Of a DNA stretch of 64,000 nucleotides, positions 14,051 through 24,884 are shown piece by piece (positions within the stretch are counted from its first letter, which is position 1; the number at the start of each line of letters is the position of its first letter). Under the pieces are notes generated by a model. That model was given only the letters and a program-made list of their open reading frames with translations, had not been told where the DNA came from and made no database searches. A program made the position numbers and the translations under genes. Location: assembly GCF_027595985.1 (NCBI RefSeq), contig NC_073304.1:215914500-215978499 (forward strand). The letters are read 5' to 3'. The DNA is from Sorex araneus (taxonomy: Eukaryota > Chordata > Mammalia > Eulipotyphla > Soricidae).

Positions 14051-14226
14051 CTCTCTCTCCCCCTCTCCCCCCCTCTCCCCCCTCCCTCTCCCTTCCTCTC
14101 CCTTCCTCTCCCTCCCTCTCCCTCCCTCTCCTTCCCTCTCCTTCCCTCTCCTTCCCTCTCCTTCCCTCTCGCCTTCTCTCCCCCTCTCTCCCTCCCCTCT
14201 CCCCTCTTCCCTCTCCCCTCTCTCTC
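14051..14226. repeat. Polypyrimidine tract (CTCTCC-type simple repeat)
   Basis: About 175 bases of almost pure C/T on the plus strand, built from CTCCCTCTC and CTTCCCTCTC units. It follows the L1-like repeat end directly. Confidence 0.95.
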
Positions 14227-14404
14227 ATTTTGGGTTTTGGGCATTATGGTTTGCAATACAAATACTGAGAGGCCATCCCACAGATACTCTTGAAACAGAC
14301 CCTAGTCGATTGTCTTCAGAAACCTTTAGGTTCCTGAAGGTCCCCTCAACTCCCACCCCACTGGGAATATAAATTCCATGACAGTAATGATCTTGTTTGC
14401 TGCT

Positions 14405-14576
14405 GAAGGAGCAATAGTACAGCGGGTAGGGCATTTGGCTTGCACGTGGCCAACCTGGGTCCAATTCCCAGCATCCCATATGGTCCCCTAAGCACCACCA
14501 GGAGTAATTCCTCAGTGCAGAGCCAGGAATAACCCCTGTGCATCACTGGGTATGACCCAAAAAGGAAAAAAAAAAG
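14405..14576 (+). repeat. SOR-type SINE
   Basis: Complete body with slightly degraded head (GAAGGAGCAATAGTACAGC). Conserved CATCCCATATGGTCCCC block and A-tail. Confidence 0.86.
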
Positions 14577-14700
14577 TTGGTTTCATCTATACTAGGTGTT
14601 CAAATATTTGTTGCATGGACAAAGCACATATAACCCAACATGCAGCATAAGGCCCACTGAAAGATGGCTCTAGTGTTCTATAGAGACAAAAACATTTTAA

Positions 14701-14882
14701 GGGGCTGGAGTGATAGGGCACAGCAGGTAGGGCATTTGCCTTGCATGTGGCCAACCTGGGTTTCATTTCCAGCATCCCATATGGTCCCCCCAAACATCGC
14801 GAGGAGTAATTCCTGAGTGAATGTTCCAGAAGTAACTCCTGTGCAACGTTGGGTGTGAGCCTCTCCCCCACCCCAAAAAAAA
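14701..14882 (+). repeat. SOR-type SINE with perfect target duplication
   Basis: Complete element. The 17-base target AGACAAAAACATTTTAA is perfectly duplicated at 14684-14700 and 14883-14899. Confidence 0.93.
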
Positions 14883-17202
14883 GACAAAAACATTTTAAGA
14901 CTGAAAATGGAGTAAACACCCAAGTAAGATAAGCGGGAGAAGAAAAGAAACAGCAGAGGTAGGAAGGGAAACGTGGACGGTGTGTAGTTGTGTCCTGAAT
15001 AATGGCCCCTCAAAAATGACTGCGTGTGGGTTTCCAGAATCTTAAGAAAAAGAACTGCAGATGTGATTATGTGTGTGCGCGCTAGCATGTGCGCATGTGC
15101 ATGTAAGTGGGGAGCAGGTAGTAAGGAGCTTACCTTTCACGTGTCCTCCCTGGGTTTAATACCCAGCAACCCATATGGTCAGCATAGCCCACTAGGAGTG
15201 ATCCCTGAGCACATCCGGATGTGGCACAAAGATATTTTGATGGGGGGAGATTTTTCTGAATTGTTGGGATAGGCCCAATGTAATTATAAAAGTCTTTATA
15301 TGAGGGAGCAGGAGGGTGAACAGTGGAGGGATGAAACAAGCAGAGGTGCTGTGAGGTCCTGGTCAAACGAAGAATTGTAGCAGCCTCTGGTGGCTGGAAA
15401 AGCCAAGGAACAGATTCTTCCCTAGAACCTCCAGGAGGAGCACAATTCTACTGCCCATTTTAGAGTCTGGAATAGTTGGGAGAGAAATGTGCTGCTTTAA
15501 GCCACTATGCTTTGAGTAGTTTATTGTAGCAGCAATAAGAAATTAATGAATGCAGTAGTTAGAAATTAGAAACATCTGAAATAGCAAGGATGGATTGGTT
15601 AATAGATTGCCAAGGACAGGAAGCAAGTTATAATATTGTAGGTGTTTAAATACCAGGCTTGGAGACCAGAAAGAAATACAAGGTTTAAGGCAGTTTGCCT
15701 TGCATGCAGCTAACCCCAGTTTGAACCCCAGCATTATAAGTTTTCCGCCCCCAGCACCAGTGGAAGCAACCCTTGAACATAGAATTGGGAGTAATCTCTG
15801 GATACCAACTTGTTTAGCCCCCAGATCCCCTCTATACCTCCAAAAAGTTTGGCCAGGAAGATAGTTCAAAGGATTTGAGTACCTGTGTGGCAGCACTAGC
15901 ACCGCTCATGTAGCCCTAGGGACCACCTCTAACCCCGCTTGCAAAAATGATTCACCAGAGGCTGGAGAGATAGTACATTGGGTAGGGTGCTTGCCTTGCA
16001 TGTGACTGACGCGGGTACAATCCCAGCAACCTATATAGTTCCCTGAGCACTACAGGGTGTGGGCCAAAAACCAAAAAATGAATTTCATAAGGCTGTACAC
16101 TTATACACTTAAAACATGCTTTTTTTTTTTTTTTTTTTGTCTTTTGAGCCACCCCAGCAGTGCTCAGTGCCTGTTCCTGGCTCTGCAATCAGGGATCACT
16201 CCTGGCAGTGCTCAGAGGGCCATATGGGGTTGGGGTGATTGGCAGTCAATCTAGGTCAGCCACAGCAAGGAAAACGTCCTACCAGCTGTACTATTGCTCT
16301 TGCCCCCAAGACTAAAGCTTTTTGCCTAGGCAAGATTTGCATTTCTCAAATGTCTGCAGTTGGAATATATAATAGAAAAAAATGCACATGAAACATCACT
16401 GTTGACTCATAGATTTTGTAGACTGGGATTCAATTTTAAATCCTTCTTTGTTCTTGTAATAGCAATTAGGGAAGGAAATATGGTCAGCGTTATTAAAGAG
16501 GGCAGTTTTCTGTGTTCCAACAAGAGCAATATGCAATTAAAATTTTCACAGTGCTCTTGCTTATTAGGCTCATTCACTAAAAATTTATCAGCATGAAAAT
16601 CCAATCAATATTCAAACAGCCTCATACAAGTTTTCTGAAATCACATCCATATAGTTTCTAAGCGTGTACTTGGGGCTGTGGGTTTTAGTGCAACTGCATT
16701 CTTACTATAGCCTCCTTTCAGTAAAGAGCATAAATAACGAGTCATGAACATGCAACCTCATTGAGTTGGGAAGCCTGGCTGATTGGTTGATTTTTTTTTT
16801 TTTTTGCTATCATTAAGCTCTAATGATCCAGAAACAATAAACTTTTCACTGGCAAGCATTTGACTATAGTTATATGTCAATCAAAAGGCCTGGCAGATTG
16901 CAGGTAGATGTCCTGGGGATAAGGTGGGGTGTGCTTATTGTTTTAGGAGCTATACTCACCCAGCAGTGTTGACACTTAATCCTGATTCCATGCTCAGGAA
17001 TCAGTCCTGGTGGTGCTCAGGGGACCATATGCGTTGCTGGGTATTGAACCAGGCTCAAGGCAAGTGCCTGTTCAGCCTCTCTGGCCCTAGATAGCCCATT
17101 TTATTCAAAGAGAAGCATGTGTCCATAAATTGGAAAAACACTAGGAATTTACAAACTTAGTGTTAATGACTATCTCAGATTGGTCAGATTACACAAGATT
17201 TT

Positions 17203-17363
17203 ATTTTTTATTTTTTATTTTTTGCTTTTTGGGTCACACCTGGCGATGCACTCAGGAATCACTCCTGGCGGTGTTCAGGGGACCATATGGATGCTGGGAA
17301 TCAAACCCGGATCGACATCGTGCAAGGCAAACGCCCTACCTGCTGTGCTATCGTTCCAGCCCC
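17203..17363 (-). repeat. SOR-type SINE with internal deletion and target duplication
   Basis: The body lacks about 23 bases between two TGCA-containing repeats (CGATGCACTCAGGAATC). Target duplication ACACAAGATTTTA on both sides. Confidence 0.9.
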
Positions 17364-18090
17364 CTACACAAGATTTTAGTTTGGAGGCCACCCACATCTG
17401 GCCGTGGCACAGGGGCTACTCCTCAGCATGGCAAGTTGCTCAGGAGTTGTTCCTGGGAGTGCTTAGGCAGCAAGCCTCAACACTTTCTTTTCAAGCCCTG
17501 ATTTGACAATTTTTAAAAATATCTTTTTCCAGGAACAAGAGAGATAGTGCAGTGGATAGGGTATCACACTGTTTGAAACTGACCTGGGTTCAATTCCTGG
17601 CACCCCCTAGCGTCCCCGAGCTCTTCCTGAGTGATTCCTGAGCGTAGAGCCAGGAGAAAACCCTGAGCATTGCTGGGTGTGGGCCTCAAATGAAAAAAAT
17701 CTCTCCTATCACCCTAGACAAAGCAGAAGTAGATTCAAGACTGAGAGACAGGAGAAAAGAGGGGCAAATTATTGAATTACTTTGATCCTGCCCCACCAGA
17801 GAGGCTGATATGGACCACATACCCTCAGTAATTGTCTCCTTCATTTGTAACCTTTGTTCTTTTTCTTGTTTTGTTTTGGTTCAGGTTTGGATTTTTTTTT
17901 CTTTATTGGTTTTTGGGCCACACCTGGTGCTACTCACAGCTTACTCCTGGCAGTGCTCAGAGGACCATGCAGTGCCAGGGCCCCAACCCATGCCTCCTGC
18001 ATGCAAAGCATATGCTCAGTTCTTGAGCTCTCTTGACACAAACCTGTTAATTCTCATTTAAGCTTTTATTATGTTCTTTATTAGTCAAAA

Positions 18091-18180
18091 GACTAAAGGC
18101 CCGAAGAGATTAAACTAGTTGCTCAAACCTGGAAAATCACACCTGGGATTTTAGTCCTAATCCCTGCAATCCAGCTGCTG
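18091..18180 (-). repeat. MIR remnant
   Basis: CCCGAAGAGATTAAACTAG followed by ATCACACCTGGGATTTTAG and a CAATCCAGCTGCTG end matches the reverse MIR pattern (GAGAGGTTAAGTAACTTG ... CACAC ... GGGATTTGAACCC). Confidence 0.5.
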
Positions 18181-18264
18181 ATTTAGGGCTTGGAACAAAT
18201 TTTCTATTTCCTGTTTTTCCAAAAGAAGAAAAAAAAACTTTTTAAAAAAAACAGTGGGGTCCTT

Positions 18265-18515
18265 CTCTCCCAGAATGGAGCATAACATGACACTCGCTAT
18301 AACCATGCCACCAGACCCTGCACCAAGCTGCTTCACTTGGGGCGCCCTGGACGGGGGCAGGTGAGACCCCTCCCTGCCCTAAGGGACCCAGCCCCTGCAG
18401 CCAAAAACTTCCAGAACTCAACTGCCACCATGCTCATGGCCGCTCCCCAAAAGCTCACATTGAGCCTCACACATGAGGGAATCCCTGGAAAACCCAGGTA
18501 TGCAGGACTTTGTAA
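18265..18515. repeat. Diverged tandem repeat, unit 1
   Basis: Begins TCCTTCTCTCCCAGAATGG and contains TAACCATGCCACCAGACCCTG, CACTTGGGGCGCCC, GGTGAGACCCCTCC and AAGGGACCCAGCC. All of these landmarks recur in the same order at 18652-18860. The family is not recognised. Confidence 0.75.
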
Positions 18516-18651
18516 CTGAGAAGTCTGGGTGAATGGGACCGGGAACTGAGATCCACCTGTATCCCCTGTTTCCGGCAATTCAGCAGTCATGCCCATAAGC
18601 CACTTCTGGCTGGCGCCAGATAATCTCATCATTGGCCATCATCCAGAGTGC

Positions 18652-18860
18652 ATGTCCTTCTCTCCTGGAAAGGAGGAAAACAGGACACATGCCATAACCA
18701 TGCCACTGGACCCTGCTCCAGGCTGTTCCACTCGGGGTGCCCCAGAGAGGGGTGGGTGAGACCCCTTCCTACCCCAAGGGACCCAGCCGCAGCAGCCGTG
18801 CTCATAGCCGCTTTCCACATGCTCCGGCCAAGCCTCACCCACGAGTGAACCTATTCCTGG
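18652..18860. repeat. Diverged tandem repeat, unit 2
   Basis: Second copy of the unit starting at 18265, about 387 bases downstream and perhaps 75-80 percent similar by eye (TGTCCTTCTCTCCTGG, CCATAACCATGCCACTGG, CACTCGGGGTGCCCC, GGGACCCAGCC). The interval 18516-18651 may belong to the repeating unit. Confidence 0.75.
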
Positions 18861-18966
18861 ACACTTAATACCACACACCCTACCCAGACTCCAAGAGTAC
18901 TGCACCACATTTGATGGGGTTCAAAGTATGAGGCAACCAATCTTAGAGGGAATATTTTTTTTACAG

Positions 18967-19040
18967 ATATATGTGTATATATGTGTGTGTGTATATATAT
19001 ATATTATATGTATACATATATATATATATATACGCACACA
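18967..19040. repeat. (TA)n/(TG)n microsatellite
   Basis: Mixed TATATG, TGTGTG and TATATA runs. Confidence 0.95.
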
Positions 19041-19161
19041 AGACTCAACCTTTAATAACATGTTAGTGATCTCTTATAGCAGGGTTTAATGGTCCTGGAT
19101 GAAATACAACAACCTTCACACTCTTTCCTCTAAGGATACTTGTTTGTAGCATTTTCAGCGG

Positions 19162-19344
19162 TTTTTTTTTTTTTTTTTTTGCTTTTTTTGGTCACACCTG
19201 GCGATGCACAGGGGTTACTCCTGGCTCTGCACTCAGGAATTACTCCTGGTGGTGCTCAGGGGATCATATGGGATGCTGGGAATCGAACCTGGGTCGGCTG
19301 TGTGCAAGGCAAATGCCCTACCCGCTGTGCTATTGCTCCAGCCC
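19162..19344 (-). repeat. SOR-type SINE with perfect target duplication
   Basis: Complete element with a 20-base A-tail on the minus strand. The target ATTTTCAGCGGTTTT is perfectly duplicated. Confidence 0.93.
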
Positions 19345-19359
19345 CATTTTCAGCGGTTT

Positions 19360-19535
19360 TTAATAACAATACAAAATATACCAATTTGGTACTGCTTTGG
19401 GGCAGGGATTGAGGTTCGGGATGGAAACATCTGAAATATGGTGGTGGGAAGGTGTAATGGTGGTGGGATTGTGTTTGAATATTAAATGTAATCAAATATT
19501 GTGAACTGCTTTATAAAATAAAGATTAAAAATTAA
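19360..19535 (+). repeat. L1-like 3' end repeat (shrew lineage)
   Basis: Contains GGTGGTGGGAAGG, GGTGGTGGGATTGTG and a terminal AATAAA-like ATAAAATAAAG, the typical 3' UTR end of a LINE with its own poly(A) signal. A similar tract lies at 1820-1915. Confidence 0.5.
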
Positions 19536-21489
19536 AAAGCCAGTGGGCGTGGGAAAGGAGCAATAGTACAAGGGGTTTGGAGTACCGTGATTGTTGTGCA
19601 CATGGCTGTTCTTAGGGTGGTGGTCCTAGGGGTAACTGGGAAGAGTCACAAGAGAAATAAAAATGGAGGAAAGGCAACCATCAAAGGAGTAATTCAAGAA
19701 ATCATCTCAACTAAATGGTAACAGGTTCAACAGAAGCCTGCCGATACCCAGTATAGTAGATGAGAAATGAGTGAAGTATCAGATGACAGTAAATGGAGGA
19801 AGATTCAGATACCTTCCAGAGGGAAAAGAGTAGTTTGTAGACAAAGGAGCAGTCATGGGAGAGCACCACACTCCAGCCTGCAGGGATGTGGGGGGTGAGG
19901 GGGAGGGTTTTCGTATCCTCTTACCTGGGGCTGGAACCACAGTACAGCAGGAAGGGTGCGAAGCAGCTGACCTGGTTCAGTTCCAGGCATTCCATGTGGT
20001 TCTCCAAACACCATAGCCCCTGAGCATTGCTAGGTATGTGGCTCAACAACACCAAAAAATTATCTTGACTGGTACTTTTCTAAATCAGCCAAATTTCGTG
20101 AATTCAATAGAGTAAGTAAGTGCAGTTAAGAGAGATGAAATGTTTTTGTTCTGTTTTTGGATCACATCTAAGGGGCTTCTGGAGCTACTCCAGGGTCACT
20201 GTAAGCTGTGCTTGGGGTCAAACCCAGAACTGCTGTGTGTAAAAGCCTGTGCTCCAGCCCTGCGAGCCAGCTCTCCAGGCCTGCAATCTTAGAATATGCT
20301 GCTCCCTATTAGGCACCCTTTCTCAGGAAACTACTAGAGGATGTGGTACGCCAAAGTGAGAGAATCATCCAGAAAAACGGAAGTCATGTGATCCTGGCAG
20401 CAGGATATTCAGCATAGGTGAGAGGGGAGGAGAGTCCCCAACAGTGTGATGGAAGGGAAGCCCAGGGGCTTGGTAGCTTTAGTGACCGAGCAGGCGGGAC
20501 ATCCCAGTGAAATAAAACGCAACTGAGAGGAAAACAAACTTCTGGTGATGGTAGAGAACAAGTTCATTATAGAGATAGTCCAGATTAAGCAAATCAAAAC
20601 CAATTGGTGAGAAGTGGAACATACCCAGTGGTGCTCAGGGCGAAGGTTCAGCAGTAGAATTCTTGCCTTGCATCTGTGAGGCCCCAGGTTCCATTACCTG
20701 CCCGCACACAGACAAATACCACAACCTTTGTAGACTGATTAAATGCTTGGCTGTGCTCAATGACTTCTCTCATGAGAAATATAAAGAATCATAGTCGGGG
20801 AATAACAAATGCTCAAAAGCAACAGAAACTGAGAACTGGCTTACAGTCGGAAGCTTAAGTGGGCAGGGATGGGCAGGGATGGGCAGTGAGGGAGAGCACA
20901 GGAAGACACTGGGACAAAGGTGGGAGAGGAGGGGACACTCGTGTAGAGGGTATATGTGGTGTTGGAATGTTTCACATTCCAAATCGTTACAACAGTTTTG
21001 CAGATATGTTGCCTTAAATAAAATAAATGCTTGGCCATGACTAGTATTTGTGGAGCCACTGTGTCAGCAGAGCATGCTGGGCACCCCCCATTCCCCACCT
21101 TGAGCTTGGTCCTTGCTCTTGGAGGGGCCAGGGCTGCGGTGCCAGTGGTGCTGGGCAATCACAGACTGTGGTTGCCAGCACTGTGCCCACACATATGGGT
21201 ACTGGGGATGTGACCTTGTGACCATATATTTGCAGGGCAGGTCCTGTCACCCCCTGTAATATACCTCCAGGCCCACAATGGAAATTTTCCACAAATGGTT
21301 GTTAGTACAACTGAGTTTCCTTCCTCTGGGCAGGAGATAGTTCAGTTGGCTGAGGCATCACCTGGAGTACTCGAGCACAGAGCCAGGAGTATACACTGAG
21401 CACTATTGGGTGTGATCCTTCCTCCTCCTGCCAAATGTTCTTCCTCTGACACTGCCATTGGTCATATTTGCCATCAAACACACTGAAGC

Positions 21490-21667
21490 AGGGGGCTGGA
21501 GTGATAGCCCAGCGGGCAGGGCGTTTGCCTTACACACGGCCGTCCCGGGTTCGATTCCCTCATCTTATATGGTCCCCTGAGCACCGCCAGGAGTAATTCC
21601 TGAGTGCATGAGCCAGGAGTAACTCCTGTGCATTGCCAGGTGTGACCCAAAAAGGAAAAAAAAAACC
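21490..21667 (+). repeat. SOR-type SINE (CATG variant)
   Basis: Complete copy with TGCATGAGCC in the body. A minus-oriented older SINE follows 60 bases downstream, making a close inverted pair. Confidence 0.9.
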
Positions 21668-22011
21668 CACGAAACAATCTTTTTTTTTTTTTTTTCCTTT
21701 TCTAGGGAAAAATCTCTTTGGTCCTTTTTTTTTTTTTTTTTTTTCCCAGCCACACTGGCAGTGCTCAGGTATTCGGGTGGGTTTAACTTGTTCTGAGCTT
21801 AGGGATCACTCCTGGCAGGGTTCAGGGGCTGATAAGGGGGGTTGGGGATTGAACCCAGATTGGCCACATGCAATAAAAGTGCCCTTTTTGCTATACTATC
21901 TCTTTGGCTGTTTCAAATATCTCTTGCATTTGAAAACCAAGACCGTGACTACTTTGCATGTACTGGAATTGGTACCAAAAGATTTGTTTGTCCATTTTGG
22001 GGTAGACTGCA

Positions 22012-22012
<1 letters not shown>

Positions 22013-22059
<47 letters not shown>

Positions 22060-22079
22060 CACCCCCACCCCCACCCCCC
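22013..22079. repeat. (CA)n microsatellite with G-quadruplex-prone end
   Basis: (CA)n to 22057, then C-rich units to 22079. On the minus strand the C-rich part reads as four runs of at least four G separated by single T, a canonical tight-loop G-quadruplex motif. Confidence 0.95.
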
Positions 22080-23242
22080 TAAAGTTACTTATGTAGTGAG
22101 GAGTTTTGAAAGCAATGCTGTTGGGCCAGAGAGCCTTCTATAGGAGATATTTGTGGTCTGACTGAACGCTAAGACAGAAACAAAACTCAATGTAGATAGC
22201 ATTTATTAAATCTGATGTTACAGAATTACAGTGTTTAGCTAAGTGTCATGTGGAGGTGGTGGGGGAAGGCTGACACAGTGGGCGTAGTGCCTACTTCCCA
22301 TGCAGGAGGCCCAGAATTGATTCTTAGCACCACATGGTCCCCTGAGGAGGAGTTTGAGCACTGCCAGGTGTGGTTGAAAACCCAACAGAAAATGTGTCAT
22401 GTTGTGTGCATCCATATAGCATTATAACTTATTTTCTGACTTTGGTGGGGGAGCCCATTCTGCAGTGCTCAGGGATCACTCCTGGCAGGGCTCTGGGGAC
22501 CATATAGGTGCAGAATAGATCCTCGGTTGGCAGCATGCAAGTACCCTACCCATTGTCCCATCTCTCCAGCCCCCTCTGTAATCTCTCTCTGGACCTAGAG
22601 ATAGTCTTTACAAATAATTACTTTGCAGGCTGGAGTGGTAGGGAAGGGAGCTTGCCTTATGTGCAACTGACTTGACTTTGATCCCTGGCACCCCATATGG
22701 TCTCCACAGAACCATCAAGTGCAGAGCCAGGAGTAACCCTGAGCACCGCTGGGCATGGGTCGAGAACAAAACAAAATGTTTTGGGTCACACCTGATGGCG
22801 CTTGGGCACTCCCAGTGCTGATGCTGATGGGGTCATGCAGTGCTGGGAATAGAACTTGAAGCTCCTGCATATGAAGCACATACATGTGTTCCAGCTCTTT
22901 GAGCCTTCTCCCAGCCCATATTAGACTTCCCCCGCCCCCGCCGTACTAGGAATTAGACTTCGGGCCTTGTGCATGCTAGGCATGTGCTCTACCATTTGAG
23001 TCATCACCCAGTCCCTTTTGTAGGTTATTTTTGGGCTACACCTAGTCATTCTCAGGGGCCCACAGTGCCAGGGACTGAACTCCAGCATACACAGTGCTCA
23101 GCCCAGTAAGCTACTTCTCTAGCTCCTTTTACAAAGAATTGCACGAGGCTCCTTGTGTTCTGAAACCCATCCTTAGAAAATGCATGTGGAGAATCCAACC
23201 TCCATCCCACAGTTCCACGATGTTTCTCCTCCCCATGAATAA

Positions 23243-23385
23243 GGGTATCGCGCACGCACGGCAGAGCATGGCAAGCTACCCATGGCGTATTTGATATGCC
23301 AAAAACAGTAACAATAAATCTCACAATGAGACGTTACTGGTGCCCGCTCGAACAAATTGATGAGCAACGGGATGACAGTGATAGA
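23243..23385 (+). repeat. Second SINE family, short form, 5' truncated
   Basis: Body only: CACGGCAGAGCATGGCAAGC, ATATGCCAAAAACAG, GAGACGTTACTGGTGCCC, GATGAGCAACGGGATGACAG. Ends in a GATA/TA simple repeat, not an A-tail. Confidence 0.75.
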
Positions 23386-24288
23386 TATATATATATACAC
23401 ACAAAATTTTCTGTACAAGTAGTTTTGTCCTTGTTTCCAACCTTCTGACTTCTACAGTTTTTAGCAGGAAGTATTAAAGAGTAGGAAAATGATTAACATT
23501 TTTTAAAATGGTCCATTCTGACAGTCTGATCTAATTATGCCACATACCAATTAGTGAGAACACGGGCTTGTAGGTGAACATACAAGATGATGAGTTCTGA
23601 GAGTTACTTACTGTGTATTACCTTTTTGTTTGCTTCCCCCCCCCCCTTTGTAAAAGGAGTGTATTACTGTGATAAGGAGCTAGCTCTTTGCAAGACAAAA
23701 CATCTGACATGGAAATGACTGGATTTATATCTGCAGGAACCTAAAATATCAGGACTACGGTATTCAAATCACTCATGATAGTAGCCCAAAATAGAGAACA
23801 CATTTCAAATGAAAACCTTGCAGAAGGCTTAATAATATGGGAAGAGTTCAAAAAACAAAAAACAAAACCAACACTGGTGAATGAAGGGGTTGGAGAGAGG
23901 GTCAGGGGTTAAGGCCTTTGCCTTGCATTTGACTAAGGGAGCCAGCACCTCCTGGGGGTGCCAGCACAGGGCAGCCTGGGGGAAATGAAGCGACCCAGCA
24001 CAATCTCTCCTCCAGTAACATTCAAATGACCAGATCCTTCTACTTAAAACTTGTATCATGATGAACTAAAACATTTTTCTAGAATTTGCCTAGAATTGTA
24101 AAGTACCTTTTTGGAGGGGTGGGGGAGAGGGTGCTGGTGTTGGGGTGAGCCAGCATCTCTGGTTGTGCACAGGCCTTACTCCTGGCAGAGCTCAAAGGGC
24201 CACAGGTGTGCCGGGGATTGAACTGGAATTGGCCTCATACAGGGCAAGCATGTAAACCTCTGGATTAGCTCTCAGGTCCCTTAACTTT

Positions 24289-24459
24289 TTTTTTTTCTTT
24301 TTGGGTCACACCTGGCGATGCACAGGGGTTATTCCTGGCTCTGCACTCTGGAATTACTCCTGGCGGTGCTCAGGGGACCATATGGGGTGCTGGGAATCGA
24401 ACCTGGTCGGCCGAATGCAAGGCAAACGCCCTACCTGCTGTGCTATCACTCCAGCCTCA
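24289..24459 (-). repeat. SOR-type SINE
   Basis: Complete minus-oriented copy, tail at 24289-24300, head complement TGTGCTATCACTCCAGCC. Confidence 0.9.
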
Positions 24460-24464
24460 ACTTT

Positions 24465-24610
24465 TTAAATTTAATTTTTATTAGTGAATCACCATGAGGT
24501 ACAGTTACAAACTTATTAACTTTCATGTTTGCATTTCGTTTACATCCTCCACCAGTGCCCATTCTTCTCCACCAATGTTCCCAGTATCCCTTCCACCACC
24601 CCCATCAATT
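24465..24610 (-). repeat. L1-like 3' end repeat, interrupted by a SINE
   Basis: TTTTATTAGTGAATCACCATGA then CCTCCACCAGTGCCCATTC and a CCAATGTTCCCAGTATCCC block, related to 13903-14050. Confidence 0.55.
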
Positions 24611-24786
24611 GTTTTTTTGCTTTTTTTGGGTCACACCTGGCAATACACAGGGGTTACTCTTGACTCATGCACTCAGGAATTACTCCTGGCAGTGCTCGGG
24701 GGACAATATGGGATGCTGGGAATCGAACCTGGGTCAGCAGCGTGCAAGGCAAACGCCCTGCCCGCTGTGCTATTGCTCCAACCCCC
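24611..24786 (-). repeat. SOR-type SINE (CATG variant)
   Basis: Complete minus-oriented copy with GACTCATGCACTCAGG. It inserted within the L1-like repeat just past the NPEPPS 3' end. Confidence 0.9.
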
Positions 24787-24884
24787 CCCCCGCCATAACT
24801 TCTGAAAATTCTATTAAATGAGTCAGTGCCTTGGTTTTGTATCAAAAAACAAAACAAAAAACCAACAACTCTAACAAAACAAAA

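Larger units (their letters stand above)
10620..24880. other. Intergenic region between KPNB1 promoter and NPEPPS 3' end
   Basis: No coding gene recognised. Older SINE relatives besides those listed: plus at 10803-10950, 11453-11565, 12598-12738, 15103-15232, 15680-15845, 15956-16078, 17528-17695, 19925-20060, 21325-21420, 22265-22395, 22628-22775, 23880-23990; minus at 10984-11155, 16117-16305, 16951-17088, 17903-18030, 20145-20285, 21725-21915, 22432-22575, 22778-22920, 22928-23125, 24110-24280. Decayed tRNA-like remnants lie at 20618-20720. SINE-free unique stretches: 11570-12530, 13010-13320, 13700-13890, 16310-16900, 19600-19920, 23390-23870. Confidence 0.7.

Noticed and set aside
13833-14372. 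Glu/Gly/Arg-rich and Ser/Pro-rich frames of 100-150 codons
   Set aside because: Translations of the polypyrimidine simple repeat.
16360-16604. Overlapping open frames on both strands (78 and 65 codons)
   Set aside because: Short, no motif, and simultaneous openness fits AT-rich noncoding DNA. Better treated as a possible conserved noncoding element.
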